Numbered from the stretch's first letter, positions 9,603-17,911 are shown. The stretch is DNA of 64,000 bases from Leclercia sp. AS011 (GCF_037152535.1 NZ_JBBCMA010000006.1:124001-188000), one strand, 5' to 3'. Notes: generated by a model from the letters alone, not told the origin. Numbers and translations: made by a program.

Positions 9603-10598
9603 ATGACGCAACCAAACACTCCGCAACAGGTGGCCAAAGCGGCCTCCGCCAAAAAAATGCTGATGGGCGATCTGATGCAAACCATCGGTATCCTGCCGAT
9701 ATTGATCCTGATTGTCGCGGTATTTGGCTTTATCGCGCCGAACTTCTTTACCGAAAGCAACCTGCTGAACATTACCCGCCAGGCGTCGATCAACATCGTG
9801 CTGGCGGCGGGGATGACCTTCATTATTTTGACAGGCGGCATCGACCTGTCGGTGGGCTCGATTCTCGGCACCACCGCGGTGGCGGCGATGGTGGTCTCGC
9901 TGATGCCGGAGCTGTCGATGCTCTCGGTACCGGCGGCACTGATGCTCGGTATGGTGCTGGGGCTGTTCAACGGGGCGCTGGTGGCCTTTGCCGGACTGCC
10001 GCCCTTTATCGTCACGCTCGGCACCTATACGGCGCTGCGCGGGGCGGCCTACCTGCTGGCGGACGGCACCACGGTGATCAACTCCAGCATCAGCTTTGAA
10101 TGGATCGGCAATAACTACCTCGGGCCGGTGCCGTGGCTGGTGGTGATCGCCCTGGCGGTGATTGTGGTCTGCTGGTTCATCCTGCGCCGCACCACCCTCG
10201 GGGTTCATATCTACGCGGTGGGCGGCAACATGCAGGCCGCGCGCTTAACGGGCATCAAGGTCTGGATGGTGCTGCTGTTTGTCTACGGCATGAGCGGCCT
10301 GCTCTCGGGCCTCGGCGGGGTGATGAGCGCATCCAGGCTCTACAGCGCCAACGGCAACCTCGGCACCGGCTATGAGCTGGACGCTATCGCGGCGGTGATC
10401 CTTGGCGGCACCAGCTTTGTCGGCGGGATCGGCACCATCACCGGTACGCTGGTGGGGGCGCTAATCATCGCCACCCTTAACAACGGCATGACGCTGATGG
10501 GCGTCTCCTATTTCTGGCAACTGGTGATCAAAGGGGCGGTGATCATCATTGCGGTACTGATCGACAAATACCGTACCCGACACCATCAAAGTGCATAA
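9603..10598 (+). CDS. Sugar ABC importer permease, RbsC-type
   Basis: Integral membrane permease of 331 residues in the branched-chain/ribose permease superfamily. It has about ten hydrophobic segments and the family segments FIILTGGIDLSVGSILG near residue 80 and AIAAVILGGTSFVGG near residue 260. It forms the importer with the upstream two-domain ATPase and the downstream binding protein. An ERIC element separates it from the binding-protein gene. Confidence 0.92.
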   Translation: MTQPNTPQQVAKAASAKKMLMGDLMQTIGILPILILIVAVFGFIAPNFFTESNLLNITRQASINIVLAAGMTFIILTGGIDLSVGSILGTTAVAAMVVSLMPELSMLSVPAALMLGMVLGLFNGALVAFAGLPPFIVTLGTYTALRGAAYLLADGTTVINSSISFEWIGNNYLGPVPWLVVIALAVIVVCWFILRRTTLGVHIYAVGGNMQAARLTGIKVWMVLLFVYGMSGLLSGLGGVMSASRLYSANGNLGTGYELDAIAAVILGGTSFVGGIGTITGTLVGALIIATLNNGMTLMGVSYFWQLVIKGAVIIIAVLIDKYRTRHHQSA

Positions 10599-10611
10599 CA
10601 ACAATATTTCC

Positions 10612-10730
10612 CTAAATCATTCTGGTCGCAGGAAGGCGGCAAGTGAGTGAATCCCGATGAGCTTACTGTAGTAAGTGATTCGGGTGAATGAGCGCAGCCA
10701 ACGCATCTGCGGCCAGAAGGATGACGGGAA
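10612..10730. repeat. ERIC (IRU) element inside the sugar operon
   Basis: About 120 bp with the hallmark central palindrome of ERIC repeats: gtgagtgaatcccgatgag, then gcttactgtagtaagtgat, then tcgggtgaatgagcgcagcc. Imperfect terminal inverted repeats flank it (tcattctggtcgcagg and ctgcggccagaaggatgacg). The words correspond to the classic ERIC-PCR primer sites. It sits between the permease and binding-protein genes and will be transcribed as a long hairpin. Confidence 0.9.
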
Positions 10731-10755
10731 ACCCTACATAACGAGGAAGTAAAGT

Positions 10756-11697
10756 ATGCGTTTAAAACCTCTTGTTACCGCGCTCTGTGCTGGCGCACTG
10801 CTTGCAGCAAGCCCGTTTGTTCAGGCCAAAGAGCTGAAGTCCATCGGCGTGACGGTGGGCGATCTGGCGAACCCGTTCTTTGTCCAGATCACCAAGGGGG
10901 CGGAGCTCGAAGCGCGCAAACTGGCCGGGGATAACGTGAAAGTGACGCTGGTCTCCAGCGGCTACGATCTCGGCCAGCAGGTTTCTCAGATTGACAACTT
11001 TATCGCCGCCAAAGTCGATATGATCATTCTCAACGCCGCCGACTCGAAAGGCATCGGCCCGGCGGTGAAGCGCGCGAAAGACGCCGGGATCGTGGTGGTG
11101 GCGGTTGACGTGGCGGCAGAGGGGGCCGATGCCACCATCACCTCCGATAACACCCAGGCCGGTGAGATGGCCTGTAAGCTGATCACCGATCGCCTGAAAG
11201 GTAAAGGCAACGTGGTGATCATCAACGGACCACCGGTCTCTGCGGTGCAAAACCGGGTAGAAGGCTGTAAGACAGAATTTAAAAAGCATCCGGATATCAA
11301 AGTGCTTTCCGATAACCAGAACGCCAAAGGCAGCCGTGACGGCGGGCTGGAGGTGATGACCTCCCTGCTGGCGGCCAATCCGAAGATCGACGGCGTGTTC
11401 GCCATCAACGATCCAACGGGGATCGGTGCCGATCTGGCGGCAAAACAGGCGCAACGTAACGAGTTCTTTATCGTCGGCGTCGATGGCTCGCCGGATGCGG
11501 AAGAGGCGCTGAAGCGGGAAAATTCCCTGTTTATCGCCACTCCGGCACAGGATCCGCAGGTTATGGCGGCAAAAGCGGTGGAGATCGGCTATGACATTCT
11601 ACAGGGCAAACCCGCGCCGAAAGAGCCGGTGCTGATCCCGGTGACGATGATCGATAAGAGCAACGTCGGCAATTATAAGGGCTGGACGGTTAAGTAA
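10756..11697 (+). CDS. Periplasmic sugar-binding protein, RbsB-type
   Basis: 313-residue pentose/hexose-binding protein of the periplasmic-binding-protein I fold. The Sec signal peptide is residues 1-24 (ending ...FVQA|KELK). It is followed by IGVTVGDLANPFFVQ, the ligand-pocket start seen in RbsB-like proteins, and later NAADSKGIGPAV and GVDGSPDAEEAL. It delivers sugar to the upstream ATPase/permease pair and may also present ligand to the TorS-like kinase (inference). The gene is preceded by an ERIC element and followed by a perfect GC-rich hairpin, a common way to boost binding-protein mRNA over its neighbours. Confidence 0.92.
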   Translation: MRLKPLVTALCAGALLAASPFVQAKELKSIGVTVGDLANPFFVQITKGAELEARKLAGDNVKVTLVSSGYDLGQQVSQIDNFIAAKVDMIILNAADSKGIGPAVKRAKDAGIVVVAVDVAAEGADATITSDNTQAGEMACKLITDRLKGKGNVVIINGPPVSAVQNRVEGCKTEFKKHPDIKVLSDNQNAKGSRDGGLEVMTSLLAANPKIDGVFAINDPTGIGADLAAKQAQRNEFFIVGVDGSPDAEEALKRENSLFIATPAQDPQVMAAKAVEIGYDILQGKPAPKEPVLIPVTMIDKSNVGNYKGWTVK

Positions 11698-11703
11698 GAT
11701 CGG

Positions 11704-11731
11704 CGCAGAGCCCCCGATGGGGCTCTGCGCA
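11704..11731 (+). promoter_or_regulatory. Perfect GC-rich mRNA hairpin after the binding-protein gene
   Basis: A 12-bp perfect stem (gcgcagagcccc / ggggctctgcgc) with a 4-nt cgat loop lies 6 nt past the stop codon of the binding-protein gene. No T-run follows, so it is more likely an exonuclease block or partial attenuator than a full terminator. Confidence 0.8.
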
Positions 11732-11748
11732 TCACTCAAGGAGTCCAC

Positions 11749-12435
11749 ATGAAACGCTCCGAAATTAACGAGATCCTCGGCCACACACGACAGTTTTTCT
11801 CCATGCACGATGTGCATCTGCCCCCCTTTGCCAGTTTTCCCCCTACCCGCTGGCAGCAGCTTGATGCCGACGCCTGGCAGGAAGTGTTCGACCTGCGGCT
11901 CGGCTGGGACGTGACCGCTTTCGGCGGGGATAACTTTGCGGCACAGGGCTTAACCCTCTTTGCCCTGCGCAACGGCTCTCCCGGCGGCAAGCCGTGGGAC
12001 AAATGCTACGCCGAGAAGATCATGCACGTGCGCGAGGGCCAGGTGACGCCCCTGCACTTTCACTGGCGCAAGCGCGAGGACATCATCAACCGCGGCGGCG
12101 GCAATCTGATTGTCGAGCTGTGGAACGCTGATGAAGATGAGCAGAAAGAGGATGGCGATATCCAGGTCGCCATCGACGGATGCCAGCAGACCCACGTGGC
12201 GGGCAGCCATATCCGCCTCGCGCCGGGGGAGAGCATCTGCCTGCCGCCCGGGCTGTACCACAGTTTCTGGGGTGAAAAGGGCTTTGGTGACGTGCTGGTG
12301 GGTGAGGTCTCCTCTGTGAATGACGACGAGACGGACAACCACTTCCTGCAACCTACCGCCCGCTATAACAACATCGACGAAGACGAACCGGCCGTGCTGG
12401 TCTTATGCAATGAGTACAGCCTGTTTCGCCTGTAA
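11749..12435 (+). CDS. D-lyxose ketol-isomerase family sugar isomerase
   Basis: 228-residue cupin-fold sugar isomerase. A metal-binding set is visible: HFHWRKRED near residue 105 and LPPGLYHSFWGE near residue 165. It resembles the D-lyxose/D-mannose-preferring isomerase characterised from E. coli O157:H7, so the likely reactions are D-lyxose to D-xylulose or D-mannose to D-fructose. It follows the binding-protein gene in the same operon behind an aaggag site and precedes the aldolase. True substrate preference cannot be read from sequence. Confidence 0.88.
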   Translation: MKRSEINEILGHTRQFFSMHDVHLPPFASFPPTRWQQLDADAWQEVFDLRLGWDVTAFGGDNFAAQGLTLFALRNGSPGGKPWDKCYAEKIMHVREGQVTPLHFHWRKREDIINRGGGNLIVELWNADEDEQKEDGDIQVAIDGCQQTHVAGSHIRLAPGESICLPPGLYHSFWGEKGFGDVLVGEVSSVNDDETDNHFLQPTARYNNIDEDEPAVLVLCNEYSLFRL

Positions 12436-12444
12436 GGAGTGATC

Positions 12445-13305
12445 ATGCCGCTTATCTCTCTCGCCGACGGGCTGGCGCACGCCCGGGAGCATCGTTACGC
12501 CCTGGGCGCCTTTAACGTTCTCGACTCTCACTTCCTGCGGGCGCTGTTTGCCGCCGCCCGTCAGGAGAATTCGCCTTTTATCATCAACATTGCCGAAGTG
12601 CATTTTAAGTATGTGTCGCTCGACTCGCTGGTGGAGGCGGTTAAATTCGAAGCCGCACGGCACGATATTCCGGTGGTGCTGAATCTCGATCACGGCCTGC
12701 ATTTCGAGGCGGTGGTGCGGGCGCTGCGCCTGGGATTCAGCTCGGTGATGTTCGACGGCTCCACGCTGAGCTACGAGGAGAACATCCGCCAGACGCGGGA
12801 AGTGGTGAAGATGTGCCACGCGGTGGGCGTGTCGGTGGAGGCGGAACTCGGGGCCGTGGGCGGCGATGAGGGCGGTGCCCTGTACGGCCATGCTGACGAA
12901 GCCTTTTTCACCGACCCTGGGCTTGCACGGGAGTTTGTCGACCAGACCGGCATCGACGCGCTGGCGGTGGCCATCGGCAATGCCCACGGCAAGTACAAGG
13001 GCGAGCCGAAGCTTGATTTCGCCCGCCTGGATGCCATCCGCCAGCAAACCGGCCTGCCGCTGGTGCTGCATGGCGGGTCCGGGATCAGCGACGCCGATTT
13101 CCGTCGCGCTATTGAGCTTGGGATCCACAAGATTAACTTCTACACCGGCATGTCCCAGGCGGCGCTGGCGGAGGTGGAGCGGCGGATGGCCAACCGACAG
13201 CCGCTGTACGATGAGTTTGCCGAACTGCTGCTGGGCATCGAAGGGGCGATCACCGATACCGTGGCCGCCCAGATGCGCATCTTTGGCAGCGCGGGGTACG
13301 CCTGA
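12445..13305 (+). CDS. Class II ketose-(bis)phosphate aldolase (FbaA/KbaY family)
   Basis: 286-residue zinc-dependent aldolase. Family landmarks are NLDHGLHFE near residue 80 (catalytic Asp and zinc His), AELGAVGGDEGG near 135, AIGNAHGKYKG near 175 (zinc His), VLHGGSGISD near 210 and KINFYTG near 232. A GTG 6 nt upstream is in frame but lies inside the aaggag ribosome site, so ATG 12445 is the start. It shares its last base with the kinase ATG. It probably cleaves a ketose 1-phosphate or bisphosphate made by that kinase, yielding DHAP (inference). Confidence 0.88.
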   Translation: MPLISLADGLAHAREHRYALGAFNVLDSHFLRALFAAARQENSPFIINIAEVHFKYVSLDSLVEAVKFEAARHDIPVVLNLDHGLHFEAVVRALRLGFSSVMFDGSTLSYEENIRQTREVVKMCHAVGVSVEAELGAVGGDEGGALYGHADEAFFTDPGLAREFVDQTGIDALAVAIGNAHGKYKGEPKLDFARLDAIRQQTGLPLVLHGGSGISDADFRRAIELGIHKINFYTGMSQAALAEVERRMANRQPLYDEFAELLLGIEGAITDTVAAQMRIFGSAGYA

Positions 13306-14315
13306 TGGAACGCCGGGGCATTATCGCCGCGGGCAATATGCTGGTGGATCACGTCCACCAGATTGTGCAGTGGCCGGAGCGCGGCTGGCTGGCGGAGATC
13401 ACCCACAGCGAGCGCGCCACCGGCGGTGCGCCGCTCAACGTGCTGCTCACCCTGGCGAAAATGCATGCCGGCCTCCCGCTACAGGCGGTGGGGCTGGTGG
13501 GGGATGACCACGACGGGGATTACATTCTCGCCATGCTCGACCAGTATCACGTCAACCGCCAGCGGGTGCAGCGCACCACCTTTGCCCCCACGTCTATGTC
13601 GCAGGTGATGACCGATCCCAGCGGCCAGCGCACCTTTTTCCACTCCCCGGGGGCCAACCGGCTGCTGGATCTCCCTGCCTTCGACCGGCTGGATCACAGC
13701 CTGAAGATCTTCCATCTGGGCTATCTCCTGCTGCTGGACAGCCTGGATATGCCGGACGAGGCGTACGGCACCCGCAGCGCGCGGCTGCTGGCGCAGATGC
13801 GCGAGCTGGGCTTTCAGACCTCCCTCGACCTGGTGTCGCGCAAGGGGGATCCGCGCTATCAGCCGCTGGTACTCCCTGCCCTGCGCCATCTCGACTACCT
13901 GGTGATCAACGAGCTGGAGGCCGGCGAGTTCAGCGGCCTGCCGATGCGCGATGATCAGGATGCGCCGGTAATCGCTAATATTGCCGCGGCGGCGGCGGAG
14001 CTGCTGGCGGCAGGGGTGAAGGCGCGGGTGGTGATCCACTGTCCGGAGGGGGCCTGGGGGCAGGAGCCGGATCGCGAAGGGTGCTGGATCCCCTCGTGGC
14101 GGCTGACCCGGCAGGAGATTGTCGGCAGCGTCGGGGCGGGCGATGCCTTCTGCGCCGGTTTTTTGTACGGCTGCCACGAATCGCTGCCGCTGGCGGAGAG
14201 CATCCGGATGGCGCACGCCTGCGCGCGGGCCAGCCTGCTGGCGGCCAACGCCATCGACGGGGCAAAAACCCTGGCGGAGCTACAGCTGTTCATTCAGGAG
14301 AACCCGCTGGCCTAA
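13305..14315 (+). CDS. PfkB-family carbohydrate kinase
   Basis: 336-residue ribokinase-like kinase. The first PfkB signature is GGAPLNVLLTLAKM at about residues 44-57, and the second is VGSVGAGDAFCAGFLYG near residue 275, with the catalytic Asp in GAGD. It is translationally coupled to the aldolase (ATGA-type junction with 1-nt overlap). It is the last gene of the operon, and its stop overlaps the convergent response-regulator stop by 4 nt. The likely substrate is the ketose from the isomerase (xylulose or fructose); the phosphorylated position is unknown. Confidence 0.88.
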   Translation: MERRGIIAAGNMLVDHVHQIVQWPERGWLAEITHSERATGGAPLNVLLTLAKMHAGLPLQAVGLVGDDHDGDYILAMLDQYHVNRQRVQRTTFAPTSMSQVMTDPSGQRTFFHSPGANRLLDLPAFDRLDHSLKIFHLGYLLLLDSLDMPDEAYGTRSARLLAQMRELGFQTSLDLVSRKGDPRYQPLVLPALRHLDYLVINELEAGEFSGLPMRDDQDAPVIANIAAAAAELLAAGVKARVVIHCPEGAWGQEPDREGCWIPSWRLTRQEIVGSVGAGDAFCAGFLYGCHESLPLAESIRMAHACARASLLAANAIDGAKTLAELQLFIQENPLA

Positions 14316-15043
14316 GCCGCCCTGTCGCCATGCTGCACGTCGGCGGCAAAGACATAGCCCAGCCCGCGGATGGTTTTAATCAGCAGCGGCTGATGGGGGT
14401 TGATTTCGATTTTGCGGCGCAGACGCATGATCAATACGTCAATGGTGCGGTCGAACACCTCCGCGCTTTCACTGTGGGTCAGCTCCAGCAGCTGCTCCCG
14501 GCTCAGCACCCGCCGGGCGTTCTGCGTCAGGGCCAGCAGTAAACCGTACTCGCCCTGAGTCAGGGGGACCACGCCGCGCTGCGCGTCAATCAGCTCACAG
14601 CGGGTGGTATCCAGCGTCCAGCCGTTAAAGCCGATCCCGGCCGCCCGTGCCACCACCGGCTCTGCCGCAAGGGCGCCGGTACGGCGCAGCACGGCTTTGA
14701 CCCGCGCCACCACCACCCGGGGGTTGAAAGGTTTGCCGATGTAGTCGTCAGCCCCCATCTCAAGCCCCACCACCACGTCCGACTCACTGCCAAGGCCGGT
14801 AAGCATGATCACCGGCAGCTCCGGGCGCTGCTTTTGCAACTGCTGAAGCACCTGCAAGCCGTTGATATCCGGCAGCATCATATCCAGCAACACCAGCGCG
14901 ATCTCCGGTGCCTGCTGCGCCAGCCGCAGGGCATCCTGGCCGTTGTGGCACACATGGACGGTGAAGACGTGCTCGTTGAGCACATCCTGCAACAGTTCGC
15001 AGACCGCGGTGTCGTCATCGACCACCAGAATTGCTGGTTTCAT
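14312..15043 (-). CDS. OmpR/PhoB-family response regulator
   Basis: 243-residue regulator with a receiver domain (acidic DDD at residues 9-11, phospho-acceptor Asp54 in VLLDMMLPD, Lys in GKPF near 104) and a C-terminal winged helix (residues about 140-235, ending IRGLGYVFA). It is convergent with the sugar kinase gene. It is the natural partner of the hybrid kinase at 5673-7955, and the two bracket the importer operon, so it probably controls that operon. Partnering is inference from position. Confidence 0.9.
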   Translation of the reverse strand: MKPAILVVDDDTAVCELLQDVLNEHVFTVHVCHNGQDALRLAQQAPEIALVLLDMMLPDINGLQVLQQLQKQRPELPVIMLTGLGSESDVVVGLEMGADDYIGKPFNPRVVVARVKAVLRRTGALAAEPVVARAAGIGFNGWTLDTTRCELIDAQRGVVPLTQGEYGLLLALTQNARRVLSREQLLELTHSESAEVFDRTIDVLIMRLRRKIEINPHQPLLIKTIRGLGYVFAADVQHGDRAA

Positions 15044-15118
15044 TACCGGATTCCATCAGGGAGATAGAGATCAGTCTGGCCCATTCTGTGCAAGGCTCCA
15101 GCCAAAACGCCCGTGGCG

Positions 15119-15141
15119 TGACAAATCTTCAACCGCTGTCG
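15119..15141 (+). promoter_or_regulatory. Candidate FhlA upstream activator site of fdhF
   Basis: An inverted pair tgaca (15119-15123) and tgtcg (15137-15141) lies about 100-125 bp upstream of the predicted fdhF start point, in the position of the E. coli FhlA upstream activating sequence. The match is partial. Confidence 0.45.
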
Positions 15142-15224
15142 CAATTTTTACCCTTTGCCTGCTTTTCGTCAGGATTTTGACCAGGATTCGCCCGTAAAGT
15201 CAGGGTAATTCCACAATAAGAATG

Positions 15225-15240
15225 TGGCATAGAAGCTGCA
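15225..15240 (+). promoter_or_regulatory. Sigma-54 promoter of fdhF
   Basis: tggcatagaagctgca has the GG of the -24 element and the GC of the -12 element exactly 10 nt apart, as required by RpoN. In E. coli fdhF is expressed from a sigma-54 promoter by FhlA during formate fermentation. Confidence 0.9.
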
Positions 15241-15286
15241 TACTACTTCAACACCTCAACCTCACTGGATAACTGGAGCGAGACCG

Positions 15287-17434
15287 ATGAAAAACGTCAT
15301 CACGGTGTGCCCCTATTGCGCATCAGGATGCAAAATCAACCTGGTGGTCGATAACGGCAGCATCGTCCGGGCGGAGGCTGCCGCGGGAAAAACCAACCAG
15401 GGCACGCTGTGCCTGAAGGGCTATTACGGCTGGGATTTTATCAACGACACGCAGATCCTCACTCCCCGGCTGAAAACCCCGATGATCCGGCGCGTTCGCG
15501 GCGGCAGGCTGGAGGCGGTCTCCTGGGATGAGGCGCTGGACTATGTCGCCCGCCGCCTCAGCGACATTAAGGCGCAGCACGGTCCGGATGCGATCCAGAC
15601 CACCGGCTCCTCGCGCGGCACCGGGAATGAAACCAACTACATCATGCAAAAATTTGCCCGCGCGGTGATTGGTACTAACAACGTCGACTGCTGCGCCCGC
15701 GTCTGACACGGCCCCTCGGTTGCAGGTCTGCACCAGTCGGTCGGCAATGGCGCGATGAGTAACGCCATCAACGAGATTGATGACACCGATCTGGTGTTTA
15801 TTTTCGGCTATAACCCGGCGGATTCGCACCCCATCGTGGCGAACCATATTCTGCGCGCGAAGCAGAACGGGGCAAAGATCATCGTCTGCGATCCACGGCG
15901 CATCGAAACCGCGCGCATTGCCGATATGCATATCGCGCTGCGAAACGGGTCGAACATCGCCCTGCTCAATGCCATCGGCCATGTGATTATTACGGAGCAG
16001 CTCTACGATCGGGCCTTCGTCGCCACGCGTACGGAGGGCTTTGAGGCGTACCGGCAGATAGTCGAACGCTACACGCCGGAGTCGGTCGAGGCCATCACCG
16101 GCGTCAGCGCGCGGGAGATCCGCCAGGCGGCGCGGCTGTATGCCGGGGCGAAAACGGCCACCCTGCTGTGGGGAATGGGCGTGACCCAGTTCTGGCAGGG
16201 GGTGGAGACCGTGCGCGCGCTGACCAGCCTCGCCATGCTGACCGGCAACCTCGGTAAAGCCCACGTCGGGGTCAATCCGGTGCGCGGGCAGAATAACGTG
16301 CAGGGGGCCTGCGACATGGGGGCGCTACCGGATACTTATCCGGGCTACCAGTTTGTTAAGCACCCGGAAAACCGTGAGAAATTCGCCAGAGCCTGGGGCG
16401 TGGAGAGTCTTCCGGCGCGCCCCGGCTACCGTATCAGCGAGCTGCCGCACCGCGTGGCCCACAAAGAGGTGCGGGCGGCGTACATCATGGGCGAAGATCC
16501 GCTCCAGACCGATGCCGAACTGTCGGCGGTGCGTCAGGCGTTTGCGGATCTCGAGCTGGTGATTGTCCAGGATATCTTTATGACCAAAACCGCGGCGGTG
16601 GCGGACGTTGTCCTGCCCGCTACCTCCTGGGGCGAGCATGAAGGGGTCTACACCGCCGCCGACCGCGGCTTCCAGCGCTTCTTTAAGGCCGTCGAGCCGA
16701 AGTGGGATCTGAAAACCGACTGGCAGATCATCAGCGAGATTGCGACCCGGATGGGTTATCCGATGCACTACGACAACACGCAGCAAATCTGGGATGAGCT
16801 GCGCCAGCTGTGTCCAGGTTTTAAAGGCGCGACCTACGAGAAGATGGGCGAGCTGGGCTACATCCAGTGGCCGTGCCGGGACGAGTCGGCGGAGGATCGG
16901 GGCACCTCGTACCTGTTTGCGGACAAATTCGATACTCCAAACGGGCTGGCGCAGTTCTTCACCTGCGACTGGATGGCACCCATGGACACCTTGTCGCCAG
17001 AGTATCCGATGGTGCTTTCTACCGTGCGCGAAGTGGGCCACTACTCCTGCCGCTCGATGACCGGCAACTGTGCGGCGCTGTCGGCGCTGGCCGATGAGCC
17101 CGGCTATGCGCAGATTAACACCGGGGATGCCAAACGGCTGGGCATTGAAGATGAGGCGCTGGTGTGGGTCACTTCGCGCAAAGGCCGGGTCATCACCCGT
17201 GCGCAGGTGAGCGATCGGCCAAACGTCGGGGCGGTGTACATGACCTATCAGTGGTGGATCGGGGCCTGCAACGAGCTGGTGACGGAAAACCTGAGCCCGA
17301 TAACCAAAACGCCAGAATATAAATATTGTGCCGTGCGCGTCGAGCCGATAGCGGACCAGGCCGCCGCCGAACAATATGTTATCGATGAATATACTCAGCT
17401 GAAAAATCATTTACGCGAAACGGCCAGGGGCTAA
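15287..17434 (+). CDS. fdhF: Formate dehydrogenase H, selenocysteine-containing (UGA at codon 140)
   Basis: Cytoplasmic molybdopterin enzyme that oxidises formate to CO2 within the formate hydrogenlyase complex, passing electrons to hydrogenase 3. The single gene is read through an in-frame TGA at 15704-15706 (context DCCARV-U-HGPSV), decoded as selenocysteine, for 715 residues in total. The N-terminal cluster CPYCASGC plus a later Cys in LCLKG binds [4Fe-4S]. The reading frame continues unbroken after the TGA and a bacterial SECIS stem-loop follows it. It is not a pseudogene. A typical terminator lies downstream. Confidence 0.97.
15704..15743 (+). promoter_or_regulatory. SECIS element for selenocysteine insertion
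   Basis: The 40 nt starting at the UGA codon form the SelB-binding hairpin: cggccc...cgg on the left arm, apical loop aggtctgca, then ccagtcggtcgg on the right arm. It is almost identical to the E. coli fdhF SECIS, including the bulged T and the GGTCTGC loop. Confidence 0.92.
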
Positions 17435-17457
17435 CCGGTAAATAACGGAACAGCGAT

Positions 17458-17491
17458 TAAAAGGGGGTGAATCATTCACTCCCTTTTTTAT
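17458..17491 (+). terminator. fdhF rho-independent terminator
   Basis: Stem gggggtgaa / ttcactccc (one G-T wobble) with a tca loop, followed by ttttttatt, about 25 nt past the fdhF stop. Confidence 0.88.
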
Positions 17492-17623
17492 TAGCGATAT
17501 ATAAATTTAAAAAGTGCATATTATTTTGCGAGCAGCATTCCAGAGAAATGTAATTTCTCACAAAATGAATTAGATCTTTTCTTTTGAGTTCATAGGGATA
17601 AGATTATCGGCGGGTGCTTAAGG

Positions 17624-17658
17624 CTTTCTGTCTTGAGCATAAATTGAGGGACAGAAAG
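17624..17658 (+). promoter_or_regulatory. 5' leader hairpin of hok mRNA
   Basis: Perfect 9-bp inverted repeat ctttctgtc (17624-17632) and gacagaaag (17650-17658). It has the same place and wording as the leader stem of E. coli chromosomal hok mRNAs (ggctttctg ... cagaaag), which keeps nascent and full-length mRNA untranslatable. Confidence 0.8.
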
Positions 17659-17753
17659 TGAAAAACCCCGGAAATGTTTCCATTAACCGGGGCTATCCCT
17701 CAACCACTCACAAGTTGAGGATAGCCCCTTATTCTTTTATTAGCAAGGAGTAA
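17658..17753 (+). CDS. Mok-like leader ORF of the hok locus
   Basis: A 31-residue frame starting GTG at 17658 (VKNPGNVSINRGYPSTTHKL...SKE) ends with TAA 5 nt before the Hok ATG and covers the whole antisense target. In hok/sok loci such an overlapping leader frame (mok) couples toxin translation to antisense control. Here it stops inside the hok ribosome site instead of running into hok. A second short frame from ATG 17674 is an alternative leader. Confidence 0.5.
   Translation: MKNPGNVSINRGYPSTTHKLRIAPYSFISKE
17660..17731 (-). ncRNA. Sok-like antisense RNA, antitoxin of hok
   Basis: The minus strand carries a complete small-RNA terminator: stem ccccgg / ccgggg (17687-17692 and 17666-17671), an inner 4-bp aatg/catt stem, then ttttt (17665-17661). 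Upstream on that strand is a -10-like taataa at 17742-17737. The predicted transcript is about 70 nt, the size of Sok, and is complementary to the leader frame just upstream of the hok ribosome site. The 5' end is estimated; the terminator is seen directly. Confidence 0.75.
17689..17728 (+). promoter_or_regulatory. Hok translation-control hairpin
   Basis: ggggctatccctcaac (17689-17704) pairs with gttgaggatagcccc (17714-17728), 15 bp with one bulged C. Its GGGG arm can instead pair with CCCC at 17666-17669, so two mutually exclusive folds exist, as expected for the metastable structures of hok mRNA. Confidence 0.75.
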
Positions 17754-17758
17754 AGGGC

Positions 17759-17911
17759 ATGACGCCATTAAAAACCGTGTCAGGCATAATCGTTATTATT
17801 TGCTTGACCATAGTGATATTCGCCTTTATTAATCGCGGCACGTTATGCGAATTCACAATAAAGAGCGAACAACTTGAAGTGGCGGCTAAATTAGCCTGCG
17901 CGGCAGGCTAA
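17759..17911 (+). CDS. Hok/Gef-family type I toxin, small membrane protein
   Basis: 50-residue protein: one hydrophobic segment (residues about 8-25, SGIIVIICLTIVIFAFI), then the family signature NRGTLCEF, EQLEVAAKLAC. The Cys30-Glu pair, EVAA and terminal Cys pattern are diagnostic of Hok. Hok proteins insert in the inner membrane and collapse its potential. An aaggag site lies 7 nt before the ATG. It is flanked by leader hairpins and a Sok-like antisense gene. No corresponding locus is known to me between fdhF and yjcO in E. coli K-12. Confidence 0.88.
   Translation: MTPLKTVSGIIVIICLTIVIFAFINRGTLCEFTIKSEQLEVAAKLACAAG

Noticed and set aside
15287..15706. fdhF broken by a nonsense codon (pseudogene)
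   Set aside because: The TGA is the selenocysteine codon in its conserved context, followed by a SECIS and an unbroken frame.
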